DNA of 64,000 nucleotides, taken from contig CBDDBH010000034.1 in assembly GCA_965225625.1 (NCBI GenBank), forward strand, positions 372,001-436,000. The letters run 5' to 3'. Below the pieces are notes generated by a model. It was not told the origin of the DNA and did not search any database. It saw only the letters and a program-made list of their open reading frames with translations. This DNA is from CBDDBH01 sp965225625. Lineage in GTDB: Bacteria > Pseudomonadota > Gammaproteobacteria > JADZEE01. A program made the position numbers and the translations under genes. Positions 8,284-17,272 of the stretch are shown here, in pieces (within the stretch, counting starts at the first letter, position 1; every line of letters starts with the position of its first letter).

Positions 8284-9360
8284 TTGGCGAAAATTGAGAA
8301 CCCAAGAGTGACCCCCGCGCGCCAACGAGCTAAGACCATTCTGGTCGCCGACGACGACCGTACTGGCCGCAGGGTGCTTTCTCAGATGCTGCGCAACGAT
8401 GGATTCCGCGTTCTTGAGGCGCCGGGCGGTGAGAAATGCCTTTTTCTCGCGATGGAAAAACACATCGATGGATTTTTGATGGACATCAATATGCCCGGCT
8501 TGAGTGGTGTGGATCTGTGCCGTCGGCTACGCACGATGGATCGCTATCGCGGAACGCCCATAATTTGCGTAACCGCGGATGAGGAAGAGTCAACACTGGC
8601 GCGGGCGTTCGATGCCGGCGCCGATGATTTCATCACCAAACCCGTCAAAGGAGTGACGCTGCGAGCAAGGTTGAACGCACATTTACAAAAAAACGATTAC
8701 CTGATCGAGACGCAACGCGTGCGCGATAACTTAAATCGTTATATCTCCACGCGCACGCAAATGGTTGTGGAAGCGTATTCGGCGACCGGCACGTTGCCGG
8801 CGCCTGAAGAATGCGATGTCACAGTCATGTTTTCCGATTTTCGCGGATTTACTGAGTTGAGTCAGGCGATGGCCCCAGCACATCTGTTCGACGAACTCAG
8901 TCGCCAGCTCGGTATGCAGGTCGATACGGTGTACCGCAATGGTGGATATATCGATAAGTTTGGCGGTGACGGCATCATGGCGGTGTTCGACGGAGACGAA
9001 CAGGCATGGAAGGCCTGCCGCTGCGCACTGGATATCATGGACGTCACGCGTCGTGAGGCGAGTCGGGTTGACCACGAACCCTTGCGCTTGGGAATTGGCA
9101 TCCATGCGGGTAAGGGTCTGGTGGGTAACATTGGCTCTGACGAACACCTGGACTACACGGTCATCGGCGAGACCGTCAACCTGGCGGCCCGCTTGTGCGG
9201 AGTCGCCGAGCCAATGTCCATCGTTGTCTCTGACCGGATGGTCGAGCTCACGCGGGAGCATTCCACGTTGGTATTCACGGCCCCGAGAAGGACCCAAATT
9301 CGTGGCATTCGTGACGAGGTGGCGGTTTACACGTTGGAAAGCGACCAGGGAGATCCCTGA
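8284..9360 (+). CDS. Response regulator with class III adenylate cyclase output domain
   Basis: 358 residues, cytoplasmic. A receiver domain (residues 18-135) has the acidic pocket VADDD, phosphoacceptor Asp67 (LMDINMPG) and Lys119 (FITKPV). A linker leads to a class III nucleotidyl cyclase domain (175-355). Metal Asp185 (FSDFRGFT) and Asp229 (KFGGDG) are present, as are the purine-specifying Lys225 and Asp290 (DYTVIG), and the transition-state residues Asn299 and Arg303. These predict cAMP synthesis controlled by phosphorylation. The start is TTG at 8284, preceded by GAGGTG at a good ribosome-binding distance. No cognate kinase is adjacent; the hybrid kinase at 1-1900 is the only sensor in view. 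A CRP-like regulator would lie elsewhere. Confidence 0.9.
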   Translation: MAKIENPRVTPARQRAKTILVADDDRTGRRVLSQMLRNDGFRVLEAPGGEKCLFLAMEKHIDGFLMDINMPGLSGVDLCRRLRTMDRYRGTPIICVTADEEESTLARAFDAGADDFITKPVKGVTLRARLNAHLQKNDYLIETQRVRDNLNRYISTRTQMVVEAYSATGTLPAPEECDVTVMFSDFRGFTELSQAMAPAHLFDELSRQLGMQVDTVYRNGGYIDKFGGDGIMAVFDGDEQAWKACRCALDIMDVTRREASRVDHEPLRLGIGIHAGKGLVGNIGSDEHLDYTVIGETVNLAARLCGVAEPMSIVVSDRMVELTREHSTLVFTAPRRTQIRGIRDEVAVYTLESDQGDP

Positions 9361-9558
9361 GAGTTGCGATTGGGCCGATGCGTCTCACACAGTCTTTCCG
9401 GCACCGAGTGTGGACTCAACGGCCCACGGTGCATACGCATGCGCAGCGTCTGACAATGTTCCGGAGCCGGACCTGATCACAAGCGTTGACATGACGCAAG
9501 GACCGACCTATACAACACGATACTTTGCCAAATTTAAGCAACAGGGTAGGGACTTGAA

Positions 9559-9747
9559 ATGTTAGCCACAGTAATCGCCGTCGTCGCTTTGCTGGGTGCT
9601 GCCGGGTTTGCCATATTGGGCATTCAGCTTCAGCGTGTTACCGCGGGTCGAAATGACGCGCACGCAAGCACGCCAGCCGTGGTGCGAAATTATCTGATGC
9701 TTGCGGGAGTTTGCTTGCTGATCGGTCTGATCACGTTGCTCCTTTGA
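9559..9747 (+). CDS. Small two-helix membrane protein, unknown function
   Basis: 62 residues. The first hydrophobic helix (LATVIAVVALLGAAGFAILG) and the second (LMLAGVCLLIGLITLLL) are joined by a short polar loop (QRVTAGRNDAHASTPAVVRN). The ATG at 9559 follows a purine-rich AGGGTAGGGA. Codon use is like that of its neighbours, so I consider it a real gene. It lies 198 bases after the cyclase gene, in the same direction; the gap holds no other ORF. No family recognised. Confidence 0.55.
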   Translation: MLATVIAVVALLGAAGFAILGIQLQRVTAGRNDAHASTPAVVRNYLMLAGVCLLIGLITLLL

Positions 9748-9876
9748 GCGCGCTTTAAATAGAAAAGCAATGAAGTACCTGCGTTATTAGCATGAATTTA
9801 TTATATTTTATTGCCTTATTCCGCTTGCCAGGCCAAAATACAGCACCTGTAGTGCGTTATACAAGGAGCGGCCTGG

Positions 9877-10743
9877 GTGGCGGAAGGTGGATTCACATGG
9901 TTTTCGTGTCCCGCTAAATGGGCGGTTGTGCTTGCATGCCTGGTCCTCGGGGTGGCTGTAAATGCGCAGGATACCGAGGACTTCGATCAATGGAGCAATC
10001 TCTCCGAGCAGGAGGACTTCGATCCCGAACCGACACCCGATGCCAAGGGCGAGCGGGGTGACTGGTTCGTCAGGCTTGGCGTCCTAGGCGGCGTCGCGCC
10101 CGCGTACCTGGGCTCTGACAACTATGAACTTGCGTATGCGCCCGACATTAAGATTGTCTGGAAGGATCGTGTGTTTATTCGTGGGCGTAAGCTCGGAGTT
10201 AATATTTTTCGCTACGAGCAGGTAAAGGCGGGTGCTTTTGTCCGTTACTCCGGCGGGCGTAGCGAGAACAACGAGGGCCTTGAGGGCCTCGGTGATGTCG
10301 ATATGACCATCACCGGCGGTGCATTTTTCAATTACCGTTACAAAATCTTGCGGTTCAAGTCGGAGATCCGCCACGATTTGTTGGGAAACGATCAGGGCAC
10401 CATGGCGATAGCCCGTCTGGGTTCGAAATTCCCGTTTAAGGCACCTATGTTTTCCTTCAACGTTGGCGGCACATGGACGAGTGGAGAGTACATGGACACC
10501 TTTTATGGCATTTCAGCCCGACAGTCTTTGCGTTCGGGACTGCGCCAGTATGACGCCGATGCCGGCATTCGTGATGTATTCGTGCACCTAGCCACGGGCT
10601 ACAAATTGTCACAGCATTGGAGAGTGACGGTGCAAGCACAATACCGCCGCTTACTGGCGGATGCGGCCGACAGCCCGATCGTGCAGGACCGCGGGTCTCG
10701 CAATTCGTTTGTGGGCGGACTGGGGCTTAGCTATACGTTTTAA
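9877..10743 (+). CDS. mipA: MipA/OmpV-family outer membrane protein
   Basis: 288 residues with signal peptide (AVVLACLVLGVAVNAQ, cleavage near 31), then an acidic segment and a beta-barrel. WFVRLGVLGGVAPAYLGSDNY is the conserved family opening, and the protein ends GLGLSYTF with the terminal Phe used for outer-membrane assembly. MipA was described as a scaffold for the lytic transglycosylase MltA and a PBP; many relatives are OmpV-like porins of unclear role, so the symbol marks the family only. The GTG start at 9877 is supported by AAGGAG eight bases before. It is followed by the convergent peptidase gene. Confidence 0.85.
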   Translation: MAEGGFTWFSCPAKWAVVLACLVLGVAVNAQDTEDFDQWSNLSEQEDFDPEPTPDAKGERGDWFVRLGVLGGVAPAYLGSDNYELAYAPDIKIVWKDRVFIRGRKLGVNIFRYEQVKAGAFVRYSGGRSENNEGLEGLGDVDMTITGGAFFNYRYKILRFKSEIRHDLLGNDQGTMAIARLGSKFPFKAPMFSFNVGGTWTSGEYMDTFYGISARQSLRSGLRQYDADAGIRDVFVHLATGYKLSQHWRVTVQAQYRRLLADAADSPIVQDRGSRNSFVGGLGLSYTF

Positions 10744-10829
10744 CGCGTCCCAAGTGATCTGCACCTGAGCTATTTCCTGCAGGGTCTATGCTGAGGACCA
10801 TGAGCTAAGCTCGACCCCCCAAGTGTTTG

Positions 10830-11741
10830 TTATTTCCTCGTAGCGGTGTGCTCACGGTGACGGTTTTTCGACGCAGCTAGCGCTGAGTTAATTGCATCGA
10901 AAAACTTCCCATGAACGCCAACCGCGAAGTTCTCGTGACGGTGGTAGCGGAAACTTAGGCCGTTTTCTCCATAAATGCCGGGATCGATATAGCTCCGTTC
11001 GGTCAAACCGCTGACGTTGATCCCCATCAGGTAAGTCTTTGCGCCTTCCCGACAAAATAACGGAGCGCCCGAGGATCCGTCCTTGGTGTCGCAGTCGTGC
11101 GCGATGAGGCGCCGTTTCAGTGCATATTTAGGCGAACACGATGTGTCCACTAACCGCGTATTACGTTTATCGAAATGGTAGCCGGGCATAAAGGTGGCGC
11201 CACGGCACGTCACTTTGTAGTTCTCATAATGCAATTGCCTGCAGTTCGTTGACGCGCGTTCGGCAAGTCTGAAGAGCGCCCAGTCATTGTGCTCCTGGTC
11301 GATGTTCCCGGGACGGTCGAAGCCGGTCGTTATCAGCGTGGCCTGGTGCCACTTCGCTGCGGCCGGGTCGAGTGAGAACTCGAGCTTGCCATCACCGCGA
11401 CGCTCGCCTGCGACCCATCCTCGGTGTTCGATCGTACGCCAGTGGATCGCTGCGTGCCCCGCGGAAATGACAACGTCGCAGTTGGCGCCGACCAGCAGTC
11501 CAGTGACGAACTCTTCGCCGGGAATTCGGATGGTGCCGGTGTCGCGGACGCCGGGTAATTGCGTTTCGGCGTCGCTTGCAGGTCGACGGTCGTCTTGACC
11601 CATAACGAACGCAGTGGCCGGCCCGATCGTGAGGAGCCAGCAGATGGCCAGTGCGGCTATTGTATTAACGCGCCACACGATACATGGCGGCGCACCGGGC
11701 AGATTCCTGTCAGTGCAGGGCTTCGGATGCGGGTGTGCCAC
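10830..11741 (-). CDS. Secreted trypsin-like (S1/V8 type) serine peptidase
   Basis: 303 residues with a hydrophobic export segment (residues 25-45, TIAALAICWLLTIGPATA). The catalytic triad is readable: His96 in VISAGHA, Asp153 in HNDWALFRL and Ser224 in DGSSGAPLF, the last replacing the usual GDSGGP. Several Cys (88, 167, 179, 202, 217, 230) suggest disulphides in the periplasm or outside. Specificity is not predictable. The ATG start at 11741 overlaps the end of the SnoaL-like gene by 32 bases, which suggests translational coupling; a GTG at 11678 just before the signal segment is the alternative start. It ends facing mipA. Confidence 0.8.
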   Translation of the reverse strand: MAHPHPKPCTDRNLPGAPPCIVWRVNTIAALAICWLLTIGPATAFVMGQDDRRPASDAETQLPGVRDTGTIRIPGEEFVTGLLVGANCDVVISAGHAAIHWRTIEHRGWVAGERRGDGKLEFSLDPAAAKWHQATLITTGFDRPGNIDQEHNDWALFRLAERASTNCRQLHYENYKVTCRGATFMPGYHFDKRNTRLVDTSCSPKYALKRRLIAHDCDTKDGSSGAPLFCREGAKTYLMGINVSGLTERSYIDPGIYGENGLSFRYHRHENFAVGVHGKFFDAINSALAASKNRHREHTATRK

Positions 11742-12138
11742 TTAGGGTTGCGAAGGAATCTGGATGGGGCGATGCGTGATGCAGCACGATTTGCCAGTTA
11801 CCGTCGATGCGGCGGTATGAATTGGTAGTAATTAACGGTGGACGTTCTGAATTTTCTCCGGGCAAGTTTATGTACTCATAAATTATGTGGGTTGCCGCAT
11901 CACGCGTTTGCAACTGGCTGATAGGCCGCGGCGCGAATTTCAAAGAGGGGCCTTGTGAGAACAGTTGTCGCCAGCTTTCGTGGACTTCTTGCGGACCGGT
12001 GAGAATGGCGCCTAGCGGGTGGATACAAACCACGCCGGGATCGTCGGCCCAGATCGCGGTCATGGCGTCCACGTCGGCGCGTTCGAATGCATCGTAAAAT
12101 GCAGCCTCGGCGTCGCTTGCTGTCGTCCATGCGCCCAT
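11710..12138 (-). CDS. SnoaL/NTF2-like (DUF4440-type) protein
   Basis: 142 residues, cytoplasmic, of the cone-shaped NTF2-like fold: SDAEAAFYDAFERADVDAMTAIWADD at the start, then VCIHPLGA and TGPQEVHESW, and a C-terminal SYRRIDGNWQIVLHHAS strand pair. The last is very typical of the YybH/DUF4440 group. These small proteins are isomerases, hydrolases or ligand binders; no catalytic role can be assigned. It lies between the secreted peptidase and the glutaredoxin-repeat gene, nine bases after the latter, all on the minus strand. Confidence 0.75.
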   Translation of the reverse strand: MGAWTTASDAEAAFYDAFERADVDAMTAIWADDPGVVCIHPLGAILTGPQEVHESWRQLFSQGPSLKFAPRPISQLQTRDAATHIIYEYINLPGENSERPPLITTNSYRRIDGNWQIVLHHASPHPDSFATLSGTPASEALH

Positions 12139-12147
12139 GAGCTGTGC

Positions 12148-13059
12148 TTAATTCTCGTCACTCGCTGATGGGACTGCGTAACCGACGCGGTCGAGCGCGC
12201 TATTGAGCGCACCCTTGTTATAGCCAACCACGACTTGTGCACCGACCGTTACGGTTGGCACCGGTACGGTTCCCGCTTCGTTCTTGACTGCCTCCGGCAC
12301 GTCGACTTCACGCCGGACATTGCGTTCGTTGAATGGGATCCCCCGTCGATTGAGTTGATTGCGCACCAGATCGCAGGTGTCACAATCCTCAACGCTGTAC
12401 AGCGTCACTGCTTTCGCCTTACCGTCGTCCATTGACGTGCCCTTCAATCTTGTTTGGCCGCTGGACGTAGTACCTGGTGGACAGGCATAACTGAAGGTCA
12501 TCTCGCCGACGACATCCAGGCATTTATGGACGATTTTTGAGTTTGTGGTAATGGATGGAGCGTTACTGACCGTCGCGGTTGGTGCGTACGCTGCAGTTGA
12601 CGGATTCGGATAACCTGCACGGGCAAGGGCGCCCTCGAGCGCGCTTTTGCTATAGCCCGTCAAAACTTGCTCGCCCACAGTTGTAGTTGGTAGCGCGACT
12701 TCGCCTGAGTCGTTTGTGACCGCGTCTGGTAGATCAGTTGCCTCGGTTATGTTGTGCTCCTGAAAAGCTATCCCGCGCTGGTTCAACTCGCTTCGGATAA
12801 GGTCGCAGGCGTCACAATCTGGCACGCTGTAGAGCGACACGGGATTGTCGCGGGCGATCGCAGCCAGATCGACATTGGACTTTTTCCGGGGAGCGTCCGG
12901 TACCCGCTTTTGACCGGTGGCGCTCGAGCCGGGTGGGCAGTGCTTCTCGAAAGTCCGATCGCCGTTAGCGGCGACGCACTCGTACACCGTCGCCGGATAG
13001 GCGGCAATCGACACTATGCTGAAGAAAGCTGCCATAGTCATGCGGCTAGCGGTGGTCAT
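12148..13059 (-). CDS. Secreted protein with two tandem DUF4124-like/glutaredoxin units
   Basis: 303 residues with an N-terminal signal (AAFFSIVSIAAYPATV). The body is the same two-part unit twice. Unit 1 has a DUF4124-like segment (VYECVAANGDRTFEKHCPPG, residues 25-44) and a glutaredoxin domain with Cys82-Cys85 (DCDACDL), cis-Pro near 123 and the TVGEQVLTGYSKSAL end. Unit 2 has the same elements at 177-206 (VHKCLDV..CPPG) and Cys225-Cys228 (DCDTCDL), cis-Pro near 264 and TVGAQVVVGYNKGAL. This points to a periplasmic disulphide reductase or isomerase-like protein made by internal duplication. Substrates and reductant are unknown. It is first in a three-gene minus-strand group with the SnoaL-like and peptidase genes. 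Confidence 0.75.
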   Translation of the reverse strand: MTTASRMTMAAFFSIVSIAAYPATVYECVAANGDRTFEKHCPPGSSATGQKRVPDAPRKKSNVDLAAIARDNPVSLYSVPDCDACDLIRSELNQRGIAFQEHNITEATDLPDAVTNDSGEVALPTTTVGEQVLTGYSKSALEGALARAGYPNPSTAAYAPTATVSNAPSITTNSKIVHKCLDVVGEMTFSYACPPGTTSSGQTRLKGTSMDDGKAKAVTLYSVEDCDTCDLVRNQLNRRGIPFNERNVRREVDVPEAVKNEAGTVPVPTVTVGAQVVVGYNKGALNSALDRVGYAVPSASDEN

Positions 13060-13488
13060 GGCGGCAGTCCTTTGTGGAGTTCAATGTTGGAAGTTTACCT
13101 AGCTGCGTAGTTGTTTGACAGCATGTTACCGGCAGTTGCTCGCCCATGCTGGACAGAGTTGTGAATCGGCGCACAGATCTTGCCGCTTCTGCGTGCAGAT
13201 TGCCTCAAATTCAGGAGGATCACCGCTGCACCCAAGCAGCTCTGGGGGTAGTAAACCGGCAAAACGCGGCGCCTTCATTCAATTTGCGGTGGGTAAGTCC
13301 CTGAGCCACGGAGAATAACAAGTAATCAGGGGGTTACATGTACGCGGCCTCGGGAATATAATTACGCCACATGGGTGGGCTGCGAATGACGCCGCAGTTG
13401 CGGTATCCGATTCCTGGCAGAACCGAAATCGTCCGTTAGCCGCGGCGAGATGCGCTATTGCCGGGCCGCAATTTGTACCAGCTACGGA
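13060..13488. other. Non-coding region upstream of tRNA-Leu
   Basis: About 430 bases between the divergent glutaredoxin-repeat gene and tRNA-Leu. A possible open frame near 13115-13318 has unnatural composition and no ribosome-binding site, so I do not call it. The right half contains a possible promoter for the tRNA/tig transcript. Confidence 0.5.
13333..13362 (+). promoter_or_regulatory. Possible sigma70 promoter for tRNA-Leu/tig
   Basis: TATAAT at 13357-13362 with GTTACA (four of six matches to TTGACA) at 13333-13338 and an 18-base spacer. It lies about 125 bases upstream of tRNA-Leu and is the best promoter-like sequence in that gap. Confidence 0.35.
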
Positions 13489-13573
<85 letters not shown>

Positions 13574-13672
13574 ATTGGACATGGCGTCAAAAGGGGTTTT
13601 GATGATCCCCGTAACGGTTTGGAGTCGAAGCGCAGAGCACTTCGGCATGGTTAGTGCATGAATGAGGCAGCA

Positions 13673-15007
13673 ATGGACGTATCGGTCGACACTACTGGTC
13701 CACTGGAACGGCGCGTGACTGTTCAGGTACCCGAAGCGCAAATCGCTTCGGCAGTACAGGAACGCTTGAAATCGCTGTCGCGTACCACCCGCTTGGATGG
13801 GTTTCGTCCGGGTAAAGTACCGATCAGGGTTGTAGAGCGGCGCTTTGGACCCGCGGTACGCCAGGAGATCGTGGGAGAAGTGCTGCAACGCAGTTTCAGC
13901 GAAGCAATCACGCAAAAGGAATTGCGCCCCGCCGGTGAACCGACTATCGATCCCGTCAGCGCGGAACCCGGCAGCGGCTTGTCCTACACCGCTGTGTTTG
14001 AGGTATATCCGGAGATCTCGTTGGAGGCCATCGATACGCTGGAAGTCACACGGCCTGTGTGCACCATCGACGATGCGGATGTCGATAAAATGATCGAGAC
14101 ATTGCGCCAGCAACGCAAGAGCTGGAATGACGTGGAACGTGCGGCAATTGATGGCGATCGTCTGACAATCGATTTTAAGGGATTTGTCGATGGCGAAGAA
14201 TTTGAGGGCGGTAGTCACGAAGGATTCGCCGTTGAGATTGGTAGCAGCGGGCTGATTGATGGCTTCGATACCGGTTTAATCGGCGCAACGGCTGGTCAGG
14301 ACCTGACTCTTGAATTAAAGTTTCCGGCCGATTACAGCAAAGAAGAGTTGGCCGACAAGCCGGTCAAGTTCGAAGTAAGCGTCAAATCCGTTGGTGAATC
14401 CGTCATTCCTGAATTGAATGATGAGTTTTTCAGTGCTTTCGGAGTGAGTGACGGTGGCATGGATGCGTTTCGCATCGAAGTCAGCGGCAACATGGAGCGC
14501 GAAAAGGAGCAGCGACTTCGCAATCAGACCAAACAGCGACTCATGGATGCGCTCTCAGAGGCGATTAAAGTCGAACTACCCAAAGCGATGGTGGGGCACG
14601 ATGCTCAGCATCAGTGCAAGGAAATGCAACAGCGGATGTTGATGCAGGGTGCGCCACAAGAACAGGTGGAAAAACTTCAGCCGGAACTCTTTCAGGAGGA
14701 ATCCAAGCGGCGCGTTGCACTAGGGTTGATAATCAGCGAAATCGTCAAAACCGCAGGGCTGAGCGCCGAGCCATCGAAGGTGCGTGGCATTATCGAATCC
14801 GCGGCGTCGAGTTACGAGGACCCGGCCGCCGTTGTGAAATGGTATTACGAGGATCCCTCGCGGCTGGCGGAAGTTGAATCAGGCGTGCTTGAAGACGTAG
14901 CGGTGGATTGGGTCATTGAACGTTCGAAGGTGACGGATGAAACAGTGTCGTTTGACGCTCTGATTAATCCAAGGCAGACTGAAGTCTCAGATAGCGCAAG
15001 CGCATAG
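13673..15007 (+). CDS. tig: Trigger factor, ribosome-associated chaperone
   Basis: 444 residues. The N-terminal ribosome-binding domain has the signature FRPGKVPIRVVERRFG near residue 45. The FKBP-type PPIase domain (about 150-245) includes IDFKGFVDGEEFEGG and FDTGLIGATAGQD. The rest is the C-terminal helical chaperone arms. Trigger factor binds at the exit tunnel via ribosomal protein L23 and shields nascent chains. I prefer ATG 13673 (MDVSVDTTGPLERRVTV), because it matches family starts and has GAGG just upstream; the ATG at 13658 has no ribosome-binding site. It begins the tig-clpP-clpX-lon cluster. Confidence 0.97.
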   Translation: MDVSVDTTGPLERRVTVQVPEAQIASAVQERLKSLSRTTRLDGFRPGKVPIRVVERRFGPAVRQEIVGEVLQRSFSEAITQKELRPAGEPTIDPVSAEPGSGLSYTAVFEVYPEISLEAIDTLEVTRPVCTIDDADVDKMIETLRQQRKSWNDVERAAIDGDRLTIDFKGFVDGEEFEGGSHEGFAVEIGSSGLIDGFDTGLIGATAGQDLTLELKFPADYSKEELADKPVKFEVSVKSVGESVIPELNDEFFSAFGVSDGGMDAFRIEVSGNMEREKEQRLRNQTKQRLMDALSEAIKVELPKAMVGHDAQHQCKEMQQRMLMQGAPQEQVEKLQPELFQEESKRRVALGLIISEIVKTAGLSAEPSKVRGIIESAASSYEDPAAVVKWYYEDPSRLAEVESGVLEDVAVDWVIERSKVTDETVSFDALINPRQTEVSDSASA

Positions 15008-15019
15008 CGAACCGATAAG

Positions 15020-15643
15020 ATGAGTGAAATCCAGGCGTTAAACTTAGTGCCAATGGTGGTCGAGCAATCGGCTCGTGGCGAGCGTGCTTATGATATTTAC
15101 TCGCGCCTGCTCAAAGAACGCGTGGTTTTTCTGGTCGGGCCGGTTGAAGACACTGTTGCGAACGTGATCGTGGCGCAGCTGCTGTTTCTGGAGTCCGAGA
15201 ATCCCGACAAGGATATTCATCTCTACATCAACTCGCCCGGCGGATCCGTCACCGCGGGGCTCGCCGTTTACGACACGATTCAGTTCATCAAGCCAGATGT
15301 GAGCACCATGTGCGTAGGTCAAGCGGCGAGCATGGGCGCGCTGCTGCTGGCCGGCGGCGCTGCCGGGAAACGCTTTTGCCTGCCCCACTCCAGGATGATG
15401 ATCCACCAGCCCTTGGGCGGTTTTCAAGGCCAGGCCACCGATATCGATATTCATGCTAAAGAGATCCTGAATGTTCGGGAACGTTTGAACATGATTTTGT
15501 CACAACATACGGGACAAACGCTGGAACAGGTCGGGCTGGACACGGAGCGGGACAATTTCATGGGGGCGGAAGACGCTAAAGCGTACGGTCTGATTGACGA
15601 CATGCTAGAACGGCGGGCGGTGCTCGAGGACGATAAGGAGTAG
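15020..15643 (+). CDS. clpP: ATP-dependent Clp protease proteolytic subunit
   Basis: 207 residues, the usual length. It forms the tetradecameric serine protease chamber that works with ClpX or ClpA. The catalytic Ser is in [11 protein letters not shown] and the His in [10 protein letters not shown]; the Asp lies in the later region near [11 protein letters not shown]. The family start [24 protein letters not shown] is present, with the processing/axial-loop region. It begins 12 bases after tig and is followed 56 bases later by clpX. Confidence 0.98.
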   Translation: MSEIQALNLVPMVVEQSARGERAYDIYSRLLKERVVFLVGPVEDTVANVIVAQLLFLESENPDKDIHLYINSPGGSVTAGLAVYDTIQFIKPDVSTMCVGQAASMGALLLAGGAAGKRFCLPHSRMMIHQPLGGFQGQATDIDIHAKEILNVRERLNMILSQHTGQTLEQVGLDTERDNFMGAEDAKAYGLIDDMLERRAVLEDDKE

Positions 15644-15699
15644 CCGGCTCTGCGGGTATGCGCGCTAGAATTAAGATTGGATGAGGAAGAGGTTAGTTG

Positions 15700-16977
15700 A
15701 TGAGCGACGGAAATAGATCCAAGGGAGACGGCGATAGACTCCTTTATTGCTCGTTTTGCGGCAAGAGTCAGCACGAAGTCAGAAAGCTGATCGCCGGACC
15801 GTCTGTATTTATCTGCGACGAATGCGTAGAACTGTGTAACGATATTATCCGCGAGGAGATCCAGGAGAAATCCGCCTCAGGCGTTGGCAACAAGCTTCCG
15901 ATCCCGCACGAGATCAACAACATCCTCGACGAATATGTCATCGGCCAGGCCCAGGCCAAGAAAATTCTGTCGGTGGCGGTGTACAACCACTACAAACGCT
16001 TAGATACGCGCGTCAAGCAGAACGACGTCGAGTTGTCCAAAAGCAATGTGATGCTCATTGGCCCGACCGGCAGCGGCAAGACGCTGTTGGCGGAGACCCT
16101 GGCGCGAATGCTCAATGTGCCGTTTACTATTGCTGACGCGACGACGTTGACCGAAGCCGGTTACGTCGGCGAGGACGTCGAGAACATCATTCAGAAGCTG
16201 CTGCAGAAATGTGATTACGACGTCGAGAAGGCACAAACCGGTATCGTCTATATAGACGAAATCGACAAAATCTCGCGCAAATCAGACAACCCGTCCATTA
16301 CCCGCGACGTATCCGGCGAGGGCGTGCAACAGGCGTTGTTGAAGCTTATCGAAGGCACCGTTGCATCAGTGCCACCGCAGGGTGGTCGTAAACATCCTCA
16401 ACAGGAGTTCCTGCAGGTCGATACATCGAATATTTTGTTTGTCTGTGGTGGTGCATTTGCAGGTCTGGATAAGATCATCCGCGAACGTTCGGAAAAAGGT
16501 GGGATCGGATTTTCCGCTGAAGTCAAAAGCAAACAGGACAAGAAAGCCACTTCCGAGGTACTGCATCATGTTGAACCTGAGGATCTGATCAAATTTGGGT
16601 TGATCCCCGAATTCGTCGGACGACTGCCGGTTGTTGCGGTGCTCGATGAGCTCGACGGCGATCAGCTGGTGAAGATCCTGGTTGAGCCACGCAATGCGTT
16701 GACCAAGCAATATCAGCGCTTATTTGAAATGGAGGGTGTCGAACTACAATTTCGAGAGGACGCTTTGCGAGAAGTCGCCAGCAAGGCGGTGGATCGCAAA
16801 ACAGGGGCACGTGGGCTGCGCTCGATTCTGGAGCAGAACCTGCTGGACATCATGTTCGATCTGCCCTCGTTAACCGGTGTTGCAAAGGTGGTCGTGGACG
16901 ATTCAGCAATCAATGGTGAGAGCAAACCGCTGATCATCTACGAGGGCACAGATATGCCCAAGGCAGCTTCTGATTAA
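15700..16977 (+). CDS. clpX: ClpX AAA+ unfoldase, ATPase subunit of ClpXP
   Basis: 425 residues. The N-terminal zinc-binding domain has CSFCGKS and CDECVELC. The AAA+ domain shows Walker A GPTGSGKT, Walker [10 protein letters not shown], the pore loop GYVGEDVE and the sensor-2 region GARGLRSI. The ClpP-docking loop appears as GFSAEVKS, near residue 270. I start at ATG 15700, preceded by GAGGAAGAGG; the TTG three bases before is unlikely. ClpX recognises degradation tags and feeds substrates into ClpP. Confidence 0.98.
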   Translation: MSDGNRSKGDGDRLLYCSFCGKSQHEVRKLIAGPSVFICDECVELCNDIIREEIQEKSASGVGNKLPIPHEINNILDEYVIGQAQAKKILSVAVYNHYKRLDTRVKQNDVELSKSNVMLIGPTGSGKTLLAETLARMLNVPFTIADATTLTEAGYVGEDVENIIQKLLQKCDYDVEKAQTGIVYIDEIDKISRKSDNPSITRDVSGEGVQQALLKLIEGTVASVPPQGGRKHPQQEFLQVDTSNILFVCGGAFAGLDKIIRERSEKGGIGFSAEVKSKQDKKATSEVLHHVEPEDLIKFGLIPEFVGRLPVVAVLDELDGDQLVKILVEPRNALTKQYQRLFEMEGVELQFREDALREVASKAVDRKTGARGLRSILEQNLLDIMFDLPSLTGVAKVVVDDSAINGESKPLIIYEGTDMPKAASD

Positions 16978-17086
16978 GCTGGCGCTTGCACCCACTTTCG
17001 CGCAATCACAACCGCTGGATCTCCGGCGACGGCCAGACTCCCTCCCGAGAACGCCATGGGCCGTCGGCGAAAAATTTCTCCAAAAC

Positions 17087-17116
17087 CTTGAAATACGTCG
17101 CATTCGACCCTATCTA
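17087..17116 (+). promoter_or_regulatory. Sigma32 (heat-shock) promoter of lon
   Basis: CTTGAA at 17087-17092 is a perfect core -35 for RpoH. After a 15-base spacer comes CCCTATCTA (17108-17116), seven of nine matches to the heat-shock -10 CCCCATTTA. It lies about 155 bases before the lon ATG. Heat-shock control of lon is known in Escherichia coli; the match here is by eye. Confidence 0.6.
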
Positions 17117-17272
17117 GATGTGACGTGTGCCACGGTTGCGGCAGTGCAATCGCGGATCGGAATTTGCATAATTACCGTATTATCAATGGGTCCTCCTTCA
17201 GCGCCGTCGTTTGCGGCCGCTGCAGAAGGCTGCAGGTGAGCGAGATTGAGTGTCGAACTCGAGGAAGATGAA

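Noticed and set aside
13115..13318. Possible 67-codon gene in the gap before tRNA-Leu
   Set aside because: No ribosome-binding site, unnatural residue composition, no known family; kept as non-coding.
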